A stretch of DNA of 44,321 nucleotides, taken from Azospirillaceae bacterium. GTDB lineage: Bacteria > Pseudomonadota > Alphaproteobacteria > Azospirillales > Azospirillaceae. How positions within the stretch are numbered: the stretch's first letter is position 1; each line of letters starts with the position of its first letter. The position numbers and the translations under genes were made by a program. Below are positions 1 through 11,388 of the stretch, in pieces. The notes beneath the pieces are model-generated. The model worked only from the letters and a program-made list of their open reading frames with translations, was not told the DNA's origin and did no database searches. Where the stretch lies: contig DASQNC010000013.1 in assembly GCA_035645145.1 (NCBI GenBank), forward strand, positions 1-44,321. The letters are read 5' to 3'.

Positions 1-129
1 CGGGCCGGCCCGAAGGATGCTCGGTGAAAACGACGGTCCTGTAAAACGCGGCGCCGGCCGAAACCGGTCCTCCGCGACCCACATGGCCGCCGCCCGCGCA
101 TCCCTTCTCGCACAGACGACTTATACAAT

Positions 130-263
130 TGTCAAAGATCCGGCGATTCTTCCGAACCGCAGAGACCGCAGCACCGCCCGGGCTTACTACCCGGTCGCGC
201 ACTGGCGGGCTGTCAAGATTGCACCCCGGAGACAGCGCATCAAGACCCTCGCGGGTCTTTTTT
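130..263 (+). ncRNA. Possible small RNA ending in an intrinsic terminator
   Basis: A TACAAT box (124-129) lies about 110 nt upstream of a strong terminator with no open frame of recognisable type between them. The interval contains short GC-rich inverted repeats, including one around CGGGCTTACTACCCG. The -35 region is poor. This could instead be the 3' untranslated end of a gene that lies outside the window. The assignment as a small RNA is an inference from box plus terminator only. Confidence 0.2.
242..263 (+). terminator. Rho-independent terminator
   Basis: A perfect 7-bp stem (AAGACCC / GGGTCTT) with the tetraloop TCGC is followed directly by a T-run. It terminates rightward transcription about 315 nt before the M23 gene, so that gene needs its own promoter downstream of it. 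Confidence 0.75.
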
Positions 264-576
264 GCAGAACCGGCTTTCCGGAGACTTCGGCGAGCGGCGA
301 ACCGTGCCGCCCGTCGTGTGGAGCGGTATATAGGTCCCCGGCCGGGGGGCTGTCCAGAGGATTTTTCCGAGGCGTTCCGATTTTTTTCGGCCGGCCCGGC
401 GGGTGTCTTCCGGCGCCGTGGAATAACGGGGATCCGTCGGCGTTCTCCATTGACACGTGTAGAACCTGGCCGCACCCTCGCTTTCCATAACGTACCGGCG
501 ACACCCTGCAATCCCCACGTGATTGGGCGTGCGATATGCAGCGGGGCGCCCTGTCCCCCACCCAGGAGGATCCGGC

Positions 577-2073
577 TTGCAGAGCAAGGCCCTGATCGCA
601 CTGGCCGGCACGGCCGCGTTGCTGACGGCGACATTCGCCGCGATGGACCCGTCCGTCCGGCGTCATTTCGAGCAGAGCCACGAGGCCGCGATCGATCCCT
701 ATTATGCGGAGGGGCCGCACGACGTGGACGGGTCGGGCGAGCCGGCGGCGCCGACCTCGGACGAAACGAACGACACCGTGGCCGAGGCCGAGGCGGCGAC
801 GGACAGTGGAACGGGCCAGCCAACCGTGCAGGCGGATGCGGAGGAGGCCACGGACGTCCAGACCGATGAGGCAGATGCAGGGACCGAGGCCGGGCAAGCG
901 CCGGCCGCGTCGCGCCGTGTGGTTGAGGTGGGCCGCGGCGACACGTTGATGGAGCTGCTTGCGGAGGCGTCCGTGCCGCGGGCCGAGGCGGCGGAGGTGG
1001 TGGGCGCCCTGCGCAAGGTCTACAATCCCCGTCAGCTCCAAGTCGGTCAGCAGATCGCCCTTCTCTTCGAGGAGGCCCATGGGGAGAGCCGGTTTGTTGG
1101 CCTGGAGTTGGAGGCCGACGCCGCGAGGGCGGTGTCGGTGTCCCGTGACGAGGAGGGCTTCGCCGCTTCCGAAACGGTGCGCGCCGTCACCCGGCAACCC
1201 TTCTCCGCCTCGGTCGAGATCCGGTCCAGCCTGTACGAGGCCGCGGTGGACGCGGGCATACCGGCGGCGATCGTCGTCGCCGCAATCCGGACGCTGTCCC
1301 ACGAGGTGGACTTCCAGCGCGACCTTCAGCCCGGCGACCGGTTCGACGTGGTCTTCGACCGGCATGTGACCGAGGACGGCCAGATCGTGCGGGATGGCCA
1401 TCCCGATATGCTCCGCCTGGTGCTGTCGGGGAAGACGCAGTCCTGGTTCCGGTACGAGGCGGCGGACGGCACCATCGACTGGTACGACCGTGCCGGCGCA
1501 TCCATTCGCAAGGCGCTTCTGCGCACACCGGTGGACGGGGCACGCCTGTCGTCGGGGTTCGGCATGCGGCGCCACCCGATCCTGGGCTATAGCCTGATGC
1601 ACAAGGGCGTGGATTTCGCGGCCCCCACGGGAACCCCGGTCTATGCGGCCGGCGACGGTGTGGTGGAGGAGATCGGCCCCAAGGGCGCGTACGGCAACTA
1701 CATCCGTGTGAAGCACAGCACGCAGTTCGCCACCGCCTACGCCCACCTGTCGGCGTTCGCACGCGGCCTGGGCCACGGCCATAGGGTCAAGCAAGGGCAA
1801 CTGATCGGCTATGTCGGCAGCACCGGCCGCTCCACCGGGCCGCACCTCCACCACGAAATCCTGCGCAATGGACAGCAGGTGAACCCGACCAGCATCCAGA
1901 TGCCGGTGGGCCGCACCCTGCAAGGCCGCGAGCTTGCCGCCTTTCAACAGCACGTCGCCGAAGTGGAAAAGCGGTTCAAGGAGGCGGCCGCACGCGGGAT
2001 GCAATTGGTCGGCACGCGTGACACACCGGTCCCGCGCGCGTCCGGTGCCTGCACCGGCAACGCGGGCTGCTGA
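577..2073 (+). CDS. M23 family metallopeptidase (MepM/YebA-like murein endopeptidase)
   Basis: Predicted to cut peptide cross-links in peptidoglycan from the periplasm, anchored by an N-terminal membrane segment. I place the start at TTG 577 because AGGAGGA lies 6 nt before it; the frame also stays open upstream to 523. The 498-residue product has a hydrophobic segment (about 5-22), an acidic low-complexity linker (about 55-110), an OapA/LysM-like region (about 113-165), a Csd3-N2-like region (about 208-275) and a C-terminal M23 domain (about 320-440). The zinc ligands are visible: H342 and D346 in HKGVD, and H423 and H425 in GPHLHHE. This domain order is that of MepM-type enzymes, so an active hydrolase is likely. 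The gene stands alone; the next gene starts 112 nt downstream. Confidence 0.88.
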   Translation: MQSKALIALAGTAALLTATFAAMDPSVRRHFEQSHEAAIDPYYAEGPHDVDGSGEPAAPTSDETNDTVAEAEAATDSGTGQPTVQADAEEATDVQTDEADAGTEAGQAPAASRRVVEVGRGDTLMELLAEASVPRAEAAEVVGALRKVYNPRQLQVGQQIALLFEEAHGESRFVGLELEADAARAVSVSRDEEGFAASETVRAVTRQPFSASVEIRSSLYEAAVDAGIPAAIVVAAIRTLSHEVDFQRDLQPGDRFDVVFDRHVTEDGQIVRDGHPDMLRLVLSGKTQSWFRYEAADGTIDWYDRAGASIRKALLRTPVDGARLSSGFGMRRHPILGYSLMHKGVDFAAPTGTPVYAAGDGVVEEIGPKGAYGNYIRVKHSTQFATAYAHLSAFARGLGHGHRVKQGQLIGYVGSTGRSTGPHLHHEILRNGQQVNPTSIQMPVGRTLQGRELAAFQQHVAEVEKRFKEAAARGMQLVGTRDTPVPRASGACTGNAGC

Positions 2074-2185
2074 AGCGGGACGGCCCCGCGCCGACGATGG
2101 CACTCCGCACGCATAAAGGAACCCGGTCCCCACGCAGATGATTTGCGGGGGAGGCGCGGCACCACGCGCCCGCGGAGCCCGATGC

Positions 2186-2953
2186 ATGTTCCCCGTCCGG
2201 ACCACGGCCCCCCGCCGGCGCACGCCGGTTGTCGTACTGTCGTTGATCGGTGCCAATGCGGCGGTCTTCTTCTGGCAACTCGCCCTCCCGCCGGATCTCG
2301 CATTCCTGTCCGCCGTGGAATGGGGGCTGGTCCCGTTGCGCTACACCGATCCCGACTGGGCGGCATCGGTGGGATTGGACCCCGGCAACCGCATTCCCTT
2401 CGTCACGTCCGCATTCCTGCACGGCGGGTGGCTGCACATCCTCGTCAACATGTGGACGCTGTGGCTGTTCGGCGGCGCGGTCGAAGACCGGATGGGCCGT
2501 CTCCGGTTCACGGCCTTTTACCTCGCCGGCGGGATCGCGGCGGCCGCGGCGCATATCTGGGTGAACCCGGACAGTCCGGTGCCCGTGGTCGGGGCGTCGG
2601 GTGCCATCGCGGCGGTGCTGGGCGCGCATGTCGTGCTGTTCCCCGGCAGCCGCGTGCTGCTGCTGATCCCGATTCTGTTCATCCCGCTGTTCGTGCCCGT
2701 CGGCGCGCTGGTCTATGCCGGCATCTGGTTCGCCATCCAAGTGGCCCAAGGGGCCGGCGCGCTGCTGTCGCCGGAGCTTCCGGGCGGCGTGGCATGGTGG
2801 GCGCACATCGGCGGGTTCGTGGGCGGCTTGGCCACGGCCCGTCTGGTCGCACCGCCCCCGCCGCCAAGCGGGACGGGAATCCGGCTGCCCCCGTCCGGGC
2901 CGGGCAGCGGTCCCGGCCCGGGGCCCCAGACGGGTCCTTGGGGTCGCCGCTGA
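2186..2953 (+). CDS. Rhomboid family intramembrane serine protease
   Basis: An intramembrane protease that cleaves transmembrane segments of substrates; no substrate can be inferred. About 255 residues with roughly six membrane segments. The rhomboid hallmarks are present: an N-H-x-L-x-N-like stretch (LHILVNMW), the serine motif GASGAIAAVLG and the histidine in WWAHIGGFVGG, which together form the Ser-His dyad. The C-terminus is a proline/glycine-rich tail. I chose ATG 2186, which has CGGAG about 9 nt upstream; an in-frame ATG at 2138 would add 16 residues of no membrane character and has no good ribosome binding site. Confidence 0.88.
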   Translation: MFPVRTTAPRRRTPVVVLSLIGANAAVFFWQLALPPDLAFLSAVEWGLVPLRYTDPDWAASVGLDPGNRIPFVTSAFLHGGWLHILVNMWTLWLFGGAVEDRMGRLRFTAFYLAGGIAAAAAHIWVNPDSPVPVVGASGAIAAVLGAHVVLFPGSRVLLLIPILFIPLFVPVGALVYAGIWFAIQVAQGAGALLSPELPGGVAWWAHIGGFVGGLATARLVAPPPPPSGTGIRLPPSGPGSGPGPGPQTGPWGRR

Positions 2954-2989
2954 GGTGCAATTGCCGCGCCGGGCCGGTAGACTGGAGGG

Positions 2990-3580
2990 ATGCCGCCACG
3001 CCGCACATCCCCCACCCTGCCCCACCCGGACCAGTTCGACCTGCTGGAGATGCCGGAAGCGACATCCGTCATGCTGACGTACTCGGGCCGGACGGTGGAC
3101 CTCGCGCAGCCGGACTTCTCGCGCTTCGAGATCGAGGACATCGCGCGCCCCCTGGCCTACCAGTGCCGGTTCGTGGGCAATACCACCGCCTTCTATTCGG
3201 TCGCCCAGCATTGCGTGCTGGCCAGCCACCTGGCCCCGCCCGGCTTCGCATACCTGGCCCTGATGCACGACTGCGAGGAGGCGTTCACGGGGGACTGGCC
3301 GACACCCTGGAAGGTGCGGATCGGGCGCGAGCACGTGAAGGCCGCGGTCGAGCCATTGAAGAAGGCCCTGGCCAAACGCTTCGACCTGCGCCACCCGGAA
3401 CCGCGGGAGGTGAAGCTGGCGGACCAGAGGGCGCTGGCAACCGAGCTGCGCGACCTGTGCGCGCCGCACCGGGTGAACTGGAAGGACCTGCCGCCCCCCG
3501 CCGCGGAGACGATCCGTCCCCTTGAGCCGGATGCGGCCATGCAGGCGTTCCTGGCGCGCTACCGGGAACTGCGGGGCTGA
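2990..3580 (+). CDS. HD-domain metal-dependent phosphohydrolase (YfbR/YedJ-like)
   Basis: An HD-type hydrolase of the small family often seen in alphaproteobacteria and their phages, probably acting on nucleotides. The metal-binding pattern is visible: His in YSVAQHCVLASHL, the HD pair in LALMHDCEEAF, and a later Asp in KLADQRALATE. The start is uncertain. ATG 2990 has GGAGG only 1-2 nt upstream, which is too close; ATG 3050 or 3071 would remove a 20-27 residue extension, and homologues I recall begin near the MLTYSGRTVDL segment encoded from 3071. It is convergent with the MFS gene, with 13 nt between the stops. Confidence 0.75.
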   Translation: MPPRRTSPTLPHPDQFDLLEMPEATSVMLTYSGRTVDLAQPDFSRFEIEDIARPLAYQCRFVGNTTAFYSVAQHCVLASHLAPPGFAYLALMHDCEEAFTGDWPTPWKVRIGREHVKAAVEPLKKALAKRFDLRHPEPREVKLADQRALATELRDLCAPHRVNWKDLPPPAAETIRPLEPDAAMQAFLARYRELRG

Positions 3581-3593
3581 AAATCCCGAGGGG

Positions 3594-4832
3594 TCAGCCC
3601 CGGCGAAGCCAAGGCCGGCCACCCAGTGCCGCGCACCCCGCCCCCATGACCAGAAGTGCGGTCCCGACCGCGAACAGCAGGCGGTAGGATCCGGTTTCGG
3701 CGAACAGCCACGAAAAGCCGTAGGCCCCACCCGCCTGCGCCAGGGCAAAGCCGAGGGTCATCGACCGCCAGGCGCGGGCATAGTTCGCGGGCCCGGCCGC
3801 CTCGGCCGACACGCCCGAGCCGAGCGCCCCCATGCCGGGCGTCAGCGCGCCCACGATAACCGCCGACACGGCGATCGCCAGCGCCTCGTCCGTCACCAAC
3901 GGAAGCGCCACCGCCACCGCCTTCACGAGAAACGCCGCCAGGTAACTGGCCCGGAACCCGAATCGCCCGGCGGCAATCCCGACCACGGCCGCGCCGAGCG
4001 CGGCACCAACGCCGAACAGCATCCAATACTGCGCACCGGCCGCCACCCCACGGTCCAATCCCCGGGCCACGTAGTCGGACAGGAACAGGCTGTGGGGAAC
4101 GAAGCCGGCCCCGTCGCAAGCATACGCCGCGACCAGGAACGGCAGGGATCCGATCCCACCGCGCGCCCCGGCATCGGGTACGGCACCGGCGGCGGCCGCC
4201 GCCGCGGCGGGCGATATCCGCGGCGCGGGTGCCGGCCACAGGCGCCAGGCCGCGGCCGTCAGGACCACCCCCGCCAGCGCCAGCACCAGCCATGCCGGCC
4301 GCGGCCCCGCATCGGCAAGCCAGGCGACGAACGTTCCCGACAGCACGATGCCAAGGCCCACCCCGGTGAACATGATGCCCGCCGCCCGTCCGCGGGCGGC
4401 GGGCGGCACCGCGGCCAGGACCACCGGCGCCGCCAGGATCATCAGAACCGCGCCGGAGAAACCGGCCGCGGAGCGCCAGAGCAGCAGCCACCAGAAGCCC
4501 CAGGGCAGTGCGCAGGCCGCGAAGGTCAGGGCCGTGGCCGCCATCGCCCAGCGCAGTGCCCGCCCCGGGCCGGCCAGGACGCCAATCCGTTGGGAGGCCA
4601 GGGCGCCGATAAGGTAGCCGCCCAGGTTCGCCGCCCCCAGGTACGCGGCCTCCCCCCCGGCCAGCCAACCATGGTCGACCAGGGCCGGCAGCAACGGCGT
4701 GTAGGCGAAACGCCCCAGCCCGACACCCAGGAACAGGGCACAAAAACCGGCGAACGCCCACAAGGCGGGACCACGGGTGTGTGCGGCGGCCGCAGCCCCG
4801 GCCTCGCCCCCCCGCGCGCGTGCCTCGCTCAT
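3594..4832 (-). CDS. YbfB/YjiJ family MFS transporter
   Basis: A major facilitator permease of about 412 residues and about 12 membrane segments. The N-terminal motif GVGLGRFAYTPLLPAL is typical of the YbfB/YjiJ (MFS_4) family; the substrate is unknown. The frame extends upstream to 5147, but ATG 4832 is preferred because GGGAAGGGAA lies about 9 nt before it. The upstream extension would translate the structured repeat at 4991-5146, which makes it implausible. The gene is downstream of clpB on the same strand, separated by 336 nt. Confidence 0.85.
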   Translation of the reverse strand: MSEARARGGEAGAAAAAHTRGPALWAFAGFCALFLGVGLGRFAYTPLLPALVDHGWLAGGEAAYLGAANLGGYLIGALASQRIGVLAGPGRALRWAMAATALTFAACALPWGFWWLLLWRSAAGFSGAVLMILAAPVVLAAVPPAARGRAAGIMFTGVGLGIVLSGTFVAWLADAGPRPAWLVLALAGVVLTAAAWRLWPAPAPRISPAAAAAAAGAVPDAGARGGIGSLPFLVAAYACDGAGFVPHSLFLSDYVARGLDRGVAAGAQYWMLFGVGAALGAAVVGIAAGRFGFRASYLAAFLVKAVAVALPLVTDEALAIAVSAVIVGALTPGMGALGSGVSAEAAGPANYARAWRSMTLGFALAQAGGAYGFSWLFAETGSYRLLFAVGTALLVMGAGCAALGGRPWLRRG

Positions 4833-5168
4833 GCCCAGTTCCCTTCCCGGATTCCCGCGCCCCTGCCATCGGACGGCATGGTGTCGGGAAAGGAGGTGGA
4901 CAGAAAGCGCCTTGGGAGCGAGGCAGCCCTGCACGAACCGCACCCCCGCAAGGCAAAGGGGCCGGACGGATTCCCGCCCGGCTCCGGCATCATACCGCCG
5001 AACGCATGCCCCCACGCACTCGGCTTGTTCCTCAAGCGCCGGCGCTCCGCTTGGCTCGCGCGCCCCTCTATTTGGAATGTGGGGGGCGCGGGGCGCGGTC
5101 GCGCCCGCCGCCGAGCGAAAGTCGAAACTTTCGCTCGGCGGTATCAACCCACCGGCATGCGGCCCCGA
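4833..5168. other. clpB to MFS intergenic region
   Basis: This 336-nt stretch has two parts. The half next to clpB (4991-5146) is a structured repeat described separately. The other half (4833-4990) is the leader of the MFS gene; it contains a Shine-Dalgarno-like GGGAAGGGAA but no promoter boxes I can defend. No gene is seen on either strand. Confidence 0.6.
4991..5146 (-). repeat. Structured 3'-end repeat, copy A (downstream of clpB)
   Basis: Read on the minus strand, this begins 22 nt beyond the clpB stop codon. It contains a 15-bp perfect hairpin with a TTCG loop (5108-5141), one linker base, a second hairpin GGGCGC-GACC-GCGCCC (5091-5106), a GCGCCGGCGC block followed by a TTGAGGAA segment, and a terminal 11-bp hairpin with a GGGG loop (4998-5023) containing G-T wobble pairs. 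The outer ends form near-perfect terminal inverted repeats of ATACCGCCGA type. The same elements occur at 11389-11463 and 27315-27467. It has no coding capacity. It may act as a terminator, an mRNA 3' stabiliser, or a non-autonomous mobile element. Confidence 0.85.
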
Positions 5169-7814
<2,646 letters not shown>

Positions 7815-7878
7815 ATCGGCACTCCCAGGTTCCGGCCGGATCGTCCGCGAGGCAGCCCGATCCGGCGTTGACGCCGCT

Positions 7879-7909
7879 GAATGTGGCCGCAGGGCAACAC
7901 CTCTTCAAG
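7879..7909 (-). promoter_or_regulatory. Sigma-32-type heat-shock promoter of clpB
   Basis: On the minus strand, CTTGAA (7904-7909) is followed after 17 bp by CCACATTC (7879-7886). This resembles the RpoH consensus (CTTGAA ... CCCCATNT, spacing somewhat variable). It sits 65 nt upstream of the clpB ATG, which fits the known heat-shock control of clpB. Confidence 0.65.
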
Positions 7910-7981
7910 ACGGCGGGCGGACGAAGGCACCGGCCGTCCGCCCCGGTGGCGTCCGGCGGCGGCGCGGCTATGGTGGCCGGC

Positions 7982-8476
7982 ATGAGTTTACCCCATCGCA
8001 TTGCAAGCCGCCTGCTGGTGGCCTTCAAACGCCGGCGCCCATGGACCAGCGTCGGCACCCGGACCATTGTGCTGTCCCCGGCAGGCGGGGTCCTGCTGGT
8101 CCGGCACAGCTATGTGGCGGGCTGGCATCTGCCGGGGGGCGGCGTCGACCGGTTCGAAACGCTGGCCGCCGCCGCCGCGCGCGAGGTCCGCGAGGAGACG
8201 GGCGTGGACCTGGCGGCTCCACCGCGCCTGTTCGCCCTGTACGCCAACTTCGGCGGGGGCTTCAGCGACCACGTCGCGCTGTTCGTGGCGGACGGGGTGA
8301 CGGGCACGCCACGCCCGGACCAGGGCGGGCTTTTTGCCGGCGAGATCCTGGAGGCCGGAATTTTCCCGCTGGATGCGCTGCCACCCGGCACGACCCGGGC
8401 GACGCGACGGCGCTTGGCGGAAATCCGGGGCGAGGCACCGGTTGCGGAGCATTGGGGGTCGGAAGCCCCGGATTGA
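7982..8476 (+). CDS. NUDIX domain hydrolase
   Basis: A hydrolase of nucleoside diphosphates linked to another group; the substrate cannot be inferred. The complete Nudix box is present: Gly, then five residues, Glu, then seven residues, then REVREETGV, beginning in GGGVDRFETL. The product has about 164 residues. I chose ATG 7982; an open extension to 7868 would run across the clpB promoter and lacks any domain. It is divergent from clpB and ends 49 nt before the MOSC gene, on the same strand. Confidence 0.82.
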   Translation: MSLPHRIASRLLVAFKRRRPWTSVGTRTIVLSPAGGVLLVRHSYVAGWHLPGGGVDRFETLAAAAAREVREETGVDLAAPPRLFALYANFGGGFSDHVALFVADGVTGTPRPDQGGLFAGEILEAGIFPLDALPPGTTRATRRRLAEIRGEAPVAEHWGSEAPD

Positions 8477-8525
8477 CCCGTACCCCGAGGGAGCCGTGAT
8501 TGACAGTGCCCGCACCCGCCCGGAT

Positions 8526-9299
8526 ATGCTCACCACCATGACGATCACGATCGCCCGCATCAGCCGCTATCCCGTCAAAGGATTGAGCGCCCAGGAGCTC
8601 GACGCGGTGGAGCTGTCGCCCGGCGAGGGCCTGCCGGAGGACCGCCGATTCGCCCTGGCGCACGGCGCCTCCGCCTTCGATCCGGCCGCACCCGCCTGGC
8701 AGCCGAAATCCAATTTCCTGGTGCTCGCGAAGAACGAACGGCTGGCGGTGCTGGACACCGAATACGACCCGGCCACTTCGACGCTCACCGTCCGGCGCAA
8801 CGGCCGGCAGATCGCGCGGGGCACACTGACGACGCCGACCGGCCGTCTCGTCATCGAGCAGTTCTTCGAAGCCTACATGGGCGAGGAGGCGTTCGGGCGG
8901 GTGCGCGTGGTGGAGGCGCCGGGCCACATGTTCTCGGACGCGCGGGACAAGTACGTGTCCTTGATCAACGCCGCCACCGTGAAGGACATGGAGCGGGTGG
9001 CGAAGGCGCCGCTGGATCCTCGCCGGTTCCGCGGCAACCTCCTGCTGGAAGGCATGGCGCCCTGGGCCGAGCACGAGCTGCTGGGCCGGACCCTGACGAT
9101 CGGCGGCGCGCGGCTGCAGGTGGAGCGCCGCATCCCCCGATGCACCGCCACCAACGTCAATTTGGAGACCGGGGAGCGGGACATGAACCTGCCCTTGGCG
9201 CTCCAGCGCGGGTACGGCCACATTGACTGCGGGATCTATGCCCGTGTGGTCGATGGCGGCCGGATTGCCATCGGCGACACCGTCGAGGCGCTGCCCTGA
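8526..9299 (+). CDS. MOSC domain-containing protein
   Basis: MOSC proteins bind molybdenum cofactor or sulfur at a conserved cysteine; the exact reaction here is unknown. The 257-residue product starts with a MOSC_N beta-barrel (ISRYPVKGLS is its hallmark) and ends with the MOSC domain, in which the cysteine of RIPRCTATNVN is the expected catalytic or ligand residue. The start is uncertain: ATG 8526 or ATG 8538 both fit homologues, while GTG 8496 has a purine-rich stretch only 2 nt away. It is followed 121 nt later by tam on the same strand. Confidence 0.85.
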   Translation: MLTTMTITIARISRYPVKGLSAQELDAVELSPGEGLPEDRRFALAHGASAFDPAAPAWQPKSNFLVLAKNERLAVLDTEYDPATSTLTVRRNGRQIARGTLTTPTGRLVIEQFFEAYMGEEAFGRVRVVEAPGHMFSDARDKYVSLINAATVKDMERVAKAPLDPRRFRGNLLLEGMAPWAEHELLGRTLTIGGARLQVERRIPRCTATNVNLETGERDMNLPLALQRGYGHIDCGIYARVVDGGRIAIGDTVEALP

Positions 9300-9420
9300 C
9301 CATCGGCCGGGCCGGCGGCGGCATCACGCGGGTACACAGCGACAGCAACGGCACGGAGTTCGCGCTGGAGCCTCCTGCGGACCCGTAGCAATCTCCCTGT
9401 GTCCGGCGGAAGAGGCGGCA

Positions 9421-10194
9421 ATGGCCTGGGATCCCGCGCAGTACGACAAGTTCCGCGCCCAGCGCGAGCGCCCGGCGATCGATCTGCTGGCCGCCATCCC
9501 GGCGGTCGAGGCCAGGACCATCGTCGACCTTGGCTGCGGAACCGGGGCACTTGCCCGGCGGCTGGCCGCGCGTTGGCCCACGGCCCGGATCACCGGCGTG
9601 GATGCCTCCGACGCCATGCTCGCCAAGGCCGCGGCCGAGCCGTCGCGCATTGCATGGGTCCAGGCCGACATCGCCGCCTGGCGGCCGGACCGGCCGGTGG
9701 ACCTGATCGTCTCCAACGCCGCGCTGCATTGGCTGCCCGACCATGCGTGTCTGTTCCCGCACCTGATGGCCCAGCTCGCCCCCGGCGGTATCCTGGCGGT
9801 GCAGATGCCCCGCAACGGCGATGCGCCGAGCCACCGGTCGATCCACGAGATCGCGGCCCACGGACCATGGGCCGACCGCCTGCGCGGCAAGCTGGACCCG
9901 GCGCCGGTGGCGCCGCCGGAGTTCTACCACGACCTGCTCGCCCCGCGGTCGGCGCACCTGGACATCTGGGAGACCACCTACCTCCAGGTGCTGGAGGGCG
10001 AGGATCCGGTATTGGAATGGGTGAAGGGGACGACCCTGCTGCCGGTGGCGTCCGCCCTGGCCGACACGCCGGACCTGCTGGACGCGTACACACAGACGTA
10101 CGGGGCGCGGCTGCGCGCCGCCTATTCCCGCCGCTCGGACGGCACCACGCTGTTCCCGTTCCGCCGCCTGTTCCTGGTGGCCCGCGTGCCATAA
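9421..10194 (+). CDS. tam: Trans-aconitate 2-methyltransferase
   Basis: Methylates trans-aconitate with S-adenosylmethionine, which detoxifies a spontaneous by-product of the citric-acid cycle. The 257-residue product begins with the family-typical MAWDPAQYDKF and carries the SAM motif VDLGCGTGALARRLA, then a VDLIVSNAALHWL segment typical of Tam. GGAAGAGG lies 7 nt before the ATG. It is convergent with the O-methyltransferase gene, 10 nt apart. Confidence 0.92.
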   Translation: MAWDPAQYDKFRAQRERPAIDLLAAIPAVEARTIVDLGCGTGALARRLAARWPTARITGVDASDAMLAKAAAEPSRIAWVQADIAAWRPDRPVDLIVSNAALHWLPDHACLFPHLMAQLAPGGILAVQMPRNGDAPSHRSIHEIAAHGPWADRLRGKLDPAPVAPPEFYHDLLAPRSAHLDIWETTYLQVLEGEDPVLEWVKGTTLLPVASALADTPDLLDAYTQTYGARLRAAYSRRSDGTTLFPFRRLFLVARVP

Positions 10195-10204
10195 CGGCGC
10201 GCCG

Positions 10205-11215
10205 TCATTCCGGCACGCCCTCGATGATGCTGAACCTTGTTCCGGTCGGGACGACGTCCACCAGGCGGAAACCCGCGGCCGCGAAAAGATCGGCGAACTC
10301 CTCGCGGGTGCGCTCCAACCCACCCGGCCCGACCAGCATGTTGAGGTCGCTGAGCTTCGTCTCCGGCGTTTTGTTCGGCGGCCCGACCAGACTCTCCACG
10401 ACCAGCAGCCGCCCGCCCGGCCGGATCACCCGACGGCAGGTTTGCAGGATCGCGATCCCCTCCGCATCCTCCCAGTCGTGCACAATCGCCTTGAGCAGAT
10501 AGGCATCCCCGCCTTCGGGAACGTCCTCGAAGAAGTTGCCCGCCACCACCGTGCACCGGTCGGCGACACCGGCCGCCCGCAACACCGCGTCGGCACCGGA
10601 CAGAACATGCGGCTGGTCGAACAGGATGCCGCGCGCGTCCGTGTGGACCGCCAGGATATCGGCAAGCAGCGCGCCCTGCCCGCCGCCGACATCCACGATG
10701 CAGCCGAAACGCCCGAAATCGTATGCCGCCGCGACCGCCCCGCCGACGCCGCGCGACAGGCCCGTCATGGCCCGGTCGAAGATCGCTCCCTCGTCGGCGT
10801 GCCGGGCGCGGTATGTCCATGCGTCCATGCCGTGGATGTGGCGGAAGGCGTTCTCCCCGGTCCGTATGCTGTGGAGCAGGTCGCTCCACGCCCGCCAATG
10901 GTATGGACGGCCGATGAAGGCCGCCCATGGCGCAACGGAACCCGGTGCGTCCGTCCGCAGGCGGTCGCCCATGGGGGTCAGGCCGAAACGCCGCTCGGGC
11001 TCCTCGTGGAAGACGCCGAATGCGGCGAGTGCACGCAGCAGCCGGTAGAGCGTACGCGGATGCGCCCCTGTCGCGGTGGCGAGGTCGTCGCAGGTGCGTG
11101 GCCCGTCCTTGAGCATGTCGGCGATGCCGAGAGCCGTGGCGACGTGAATCGCCTGGGACACCTGGTAGCCGTTGACCAGGCGCATGAGTTCACTGGAGGG
11201 ATCCCGCTCGGGCAT
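10205..11215 (-). CDS. SAM-dependent O-methyltransferase (acetylserotonin OMT-like)
   Basis: A class I methyltransferase of 336 residues with an N-terminal winged-helix dimerisation domain (about 1-100) of the plant-OMT type, then a Rossmann fold with the SAM motif VDVGGGQGALLADIL. The catalytic-base region is recognisable as LKAIVHDWED. Enzymes of this fold methylate hydroxyls of small molecules such as carotenoids and polyketides; the substrate here is unknown. It is monocistronic, as far as can be seen, with 174 nt of leader between it and the repeat at 11389. Confidence 0.82.
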   Translation of the reverse strand: MPERDPSSELMRLVNGYQVSQAIHVATALGIADMLKDGPRTCDDLATATGAHPRTLYRLLRALAAFGVFHEEPERRFGLTPMGDRLRTDAPGSVAPWAAFIGRPYHWRAWSDLLHSIRTGENAFRHIHGMDAWTYRARHADEGAIFDRAMTGLSRGVGGAVAAAYDFGRFGCIVDVGGGQGALLADILAVHTDARGILFDQPHVLSGADAVLRAAGVADRCTVVAGNFFEDVPEGGDAYLLKAIVHDWEDAEGIAILQTCRRVIRPGGRLLVVESLVGPPNKTPETKLSDLNMLVGPGGLERTREEFADLFAAAGFRLVDVVPTGTRFSIIEGVPE

Positions 11216-11388
11216 GACTGGCCATCCTGCGCCGTCAACGAACCAAGCGCGGTCACCGGCAGAGCCGCCCCGTCATGGCGCGCCTGTCTCCACGGACGTG
11301 GCGGCATCATGGAATAGCCGGAAACCGCCCGGCGCCACGACGATTAAGGACAGTCGGCGAGCACAACCGACAGAGCGGACCGGCAACC

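Larger units (their letters stand above)
1..563. other. Intergenic region upstream of the M23 peptidase gene
   Basis: I see no convincing coding region here on either strand; the open frames that cross it have no recognisable domain and mirror the GC-rich codon periodicity of the peptidase gene. It holds one clear intrinsic terminator reading rightward (242-263), a TACAAT hexamer at 124-129, a short T-run near 380 and a TTGACA hexamer near 453. The last could be the -35 box of a promoter for the peptidase gene, but no good -10 box sits at 16-18 bp from it. Any gene to the left that uses the terminator lies mostly outside the window. Confidence 0.5.

Noticed and set aside
468-484. A sigma-54 type -24/-12 site before the M23 gene
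   Set aside because: TGGC is present but the second half reads TCGC rather than TTGC, and murein hydrolases are not usual RpoN targets.
187-2256. A long minus-strand open frame opposite the M23 gene
   Set aside because: Shadow caused by high GC at third codon positions; the M23 domain is intact on the other strand.
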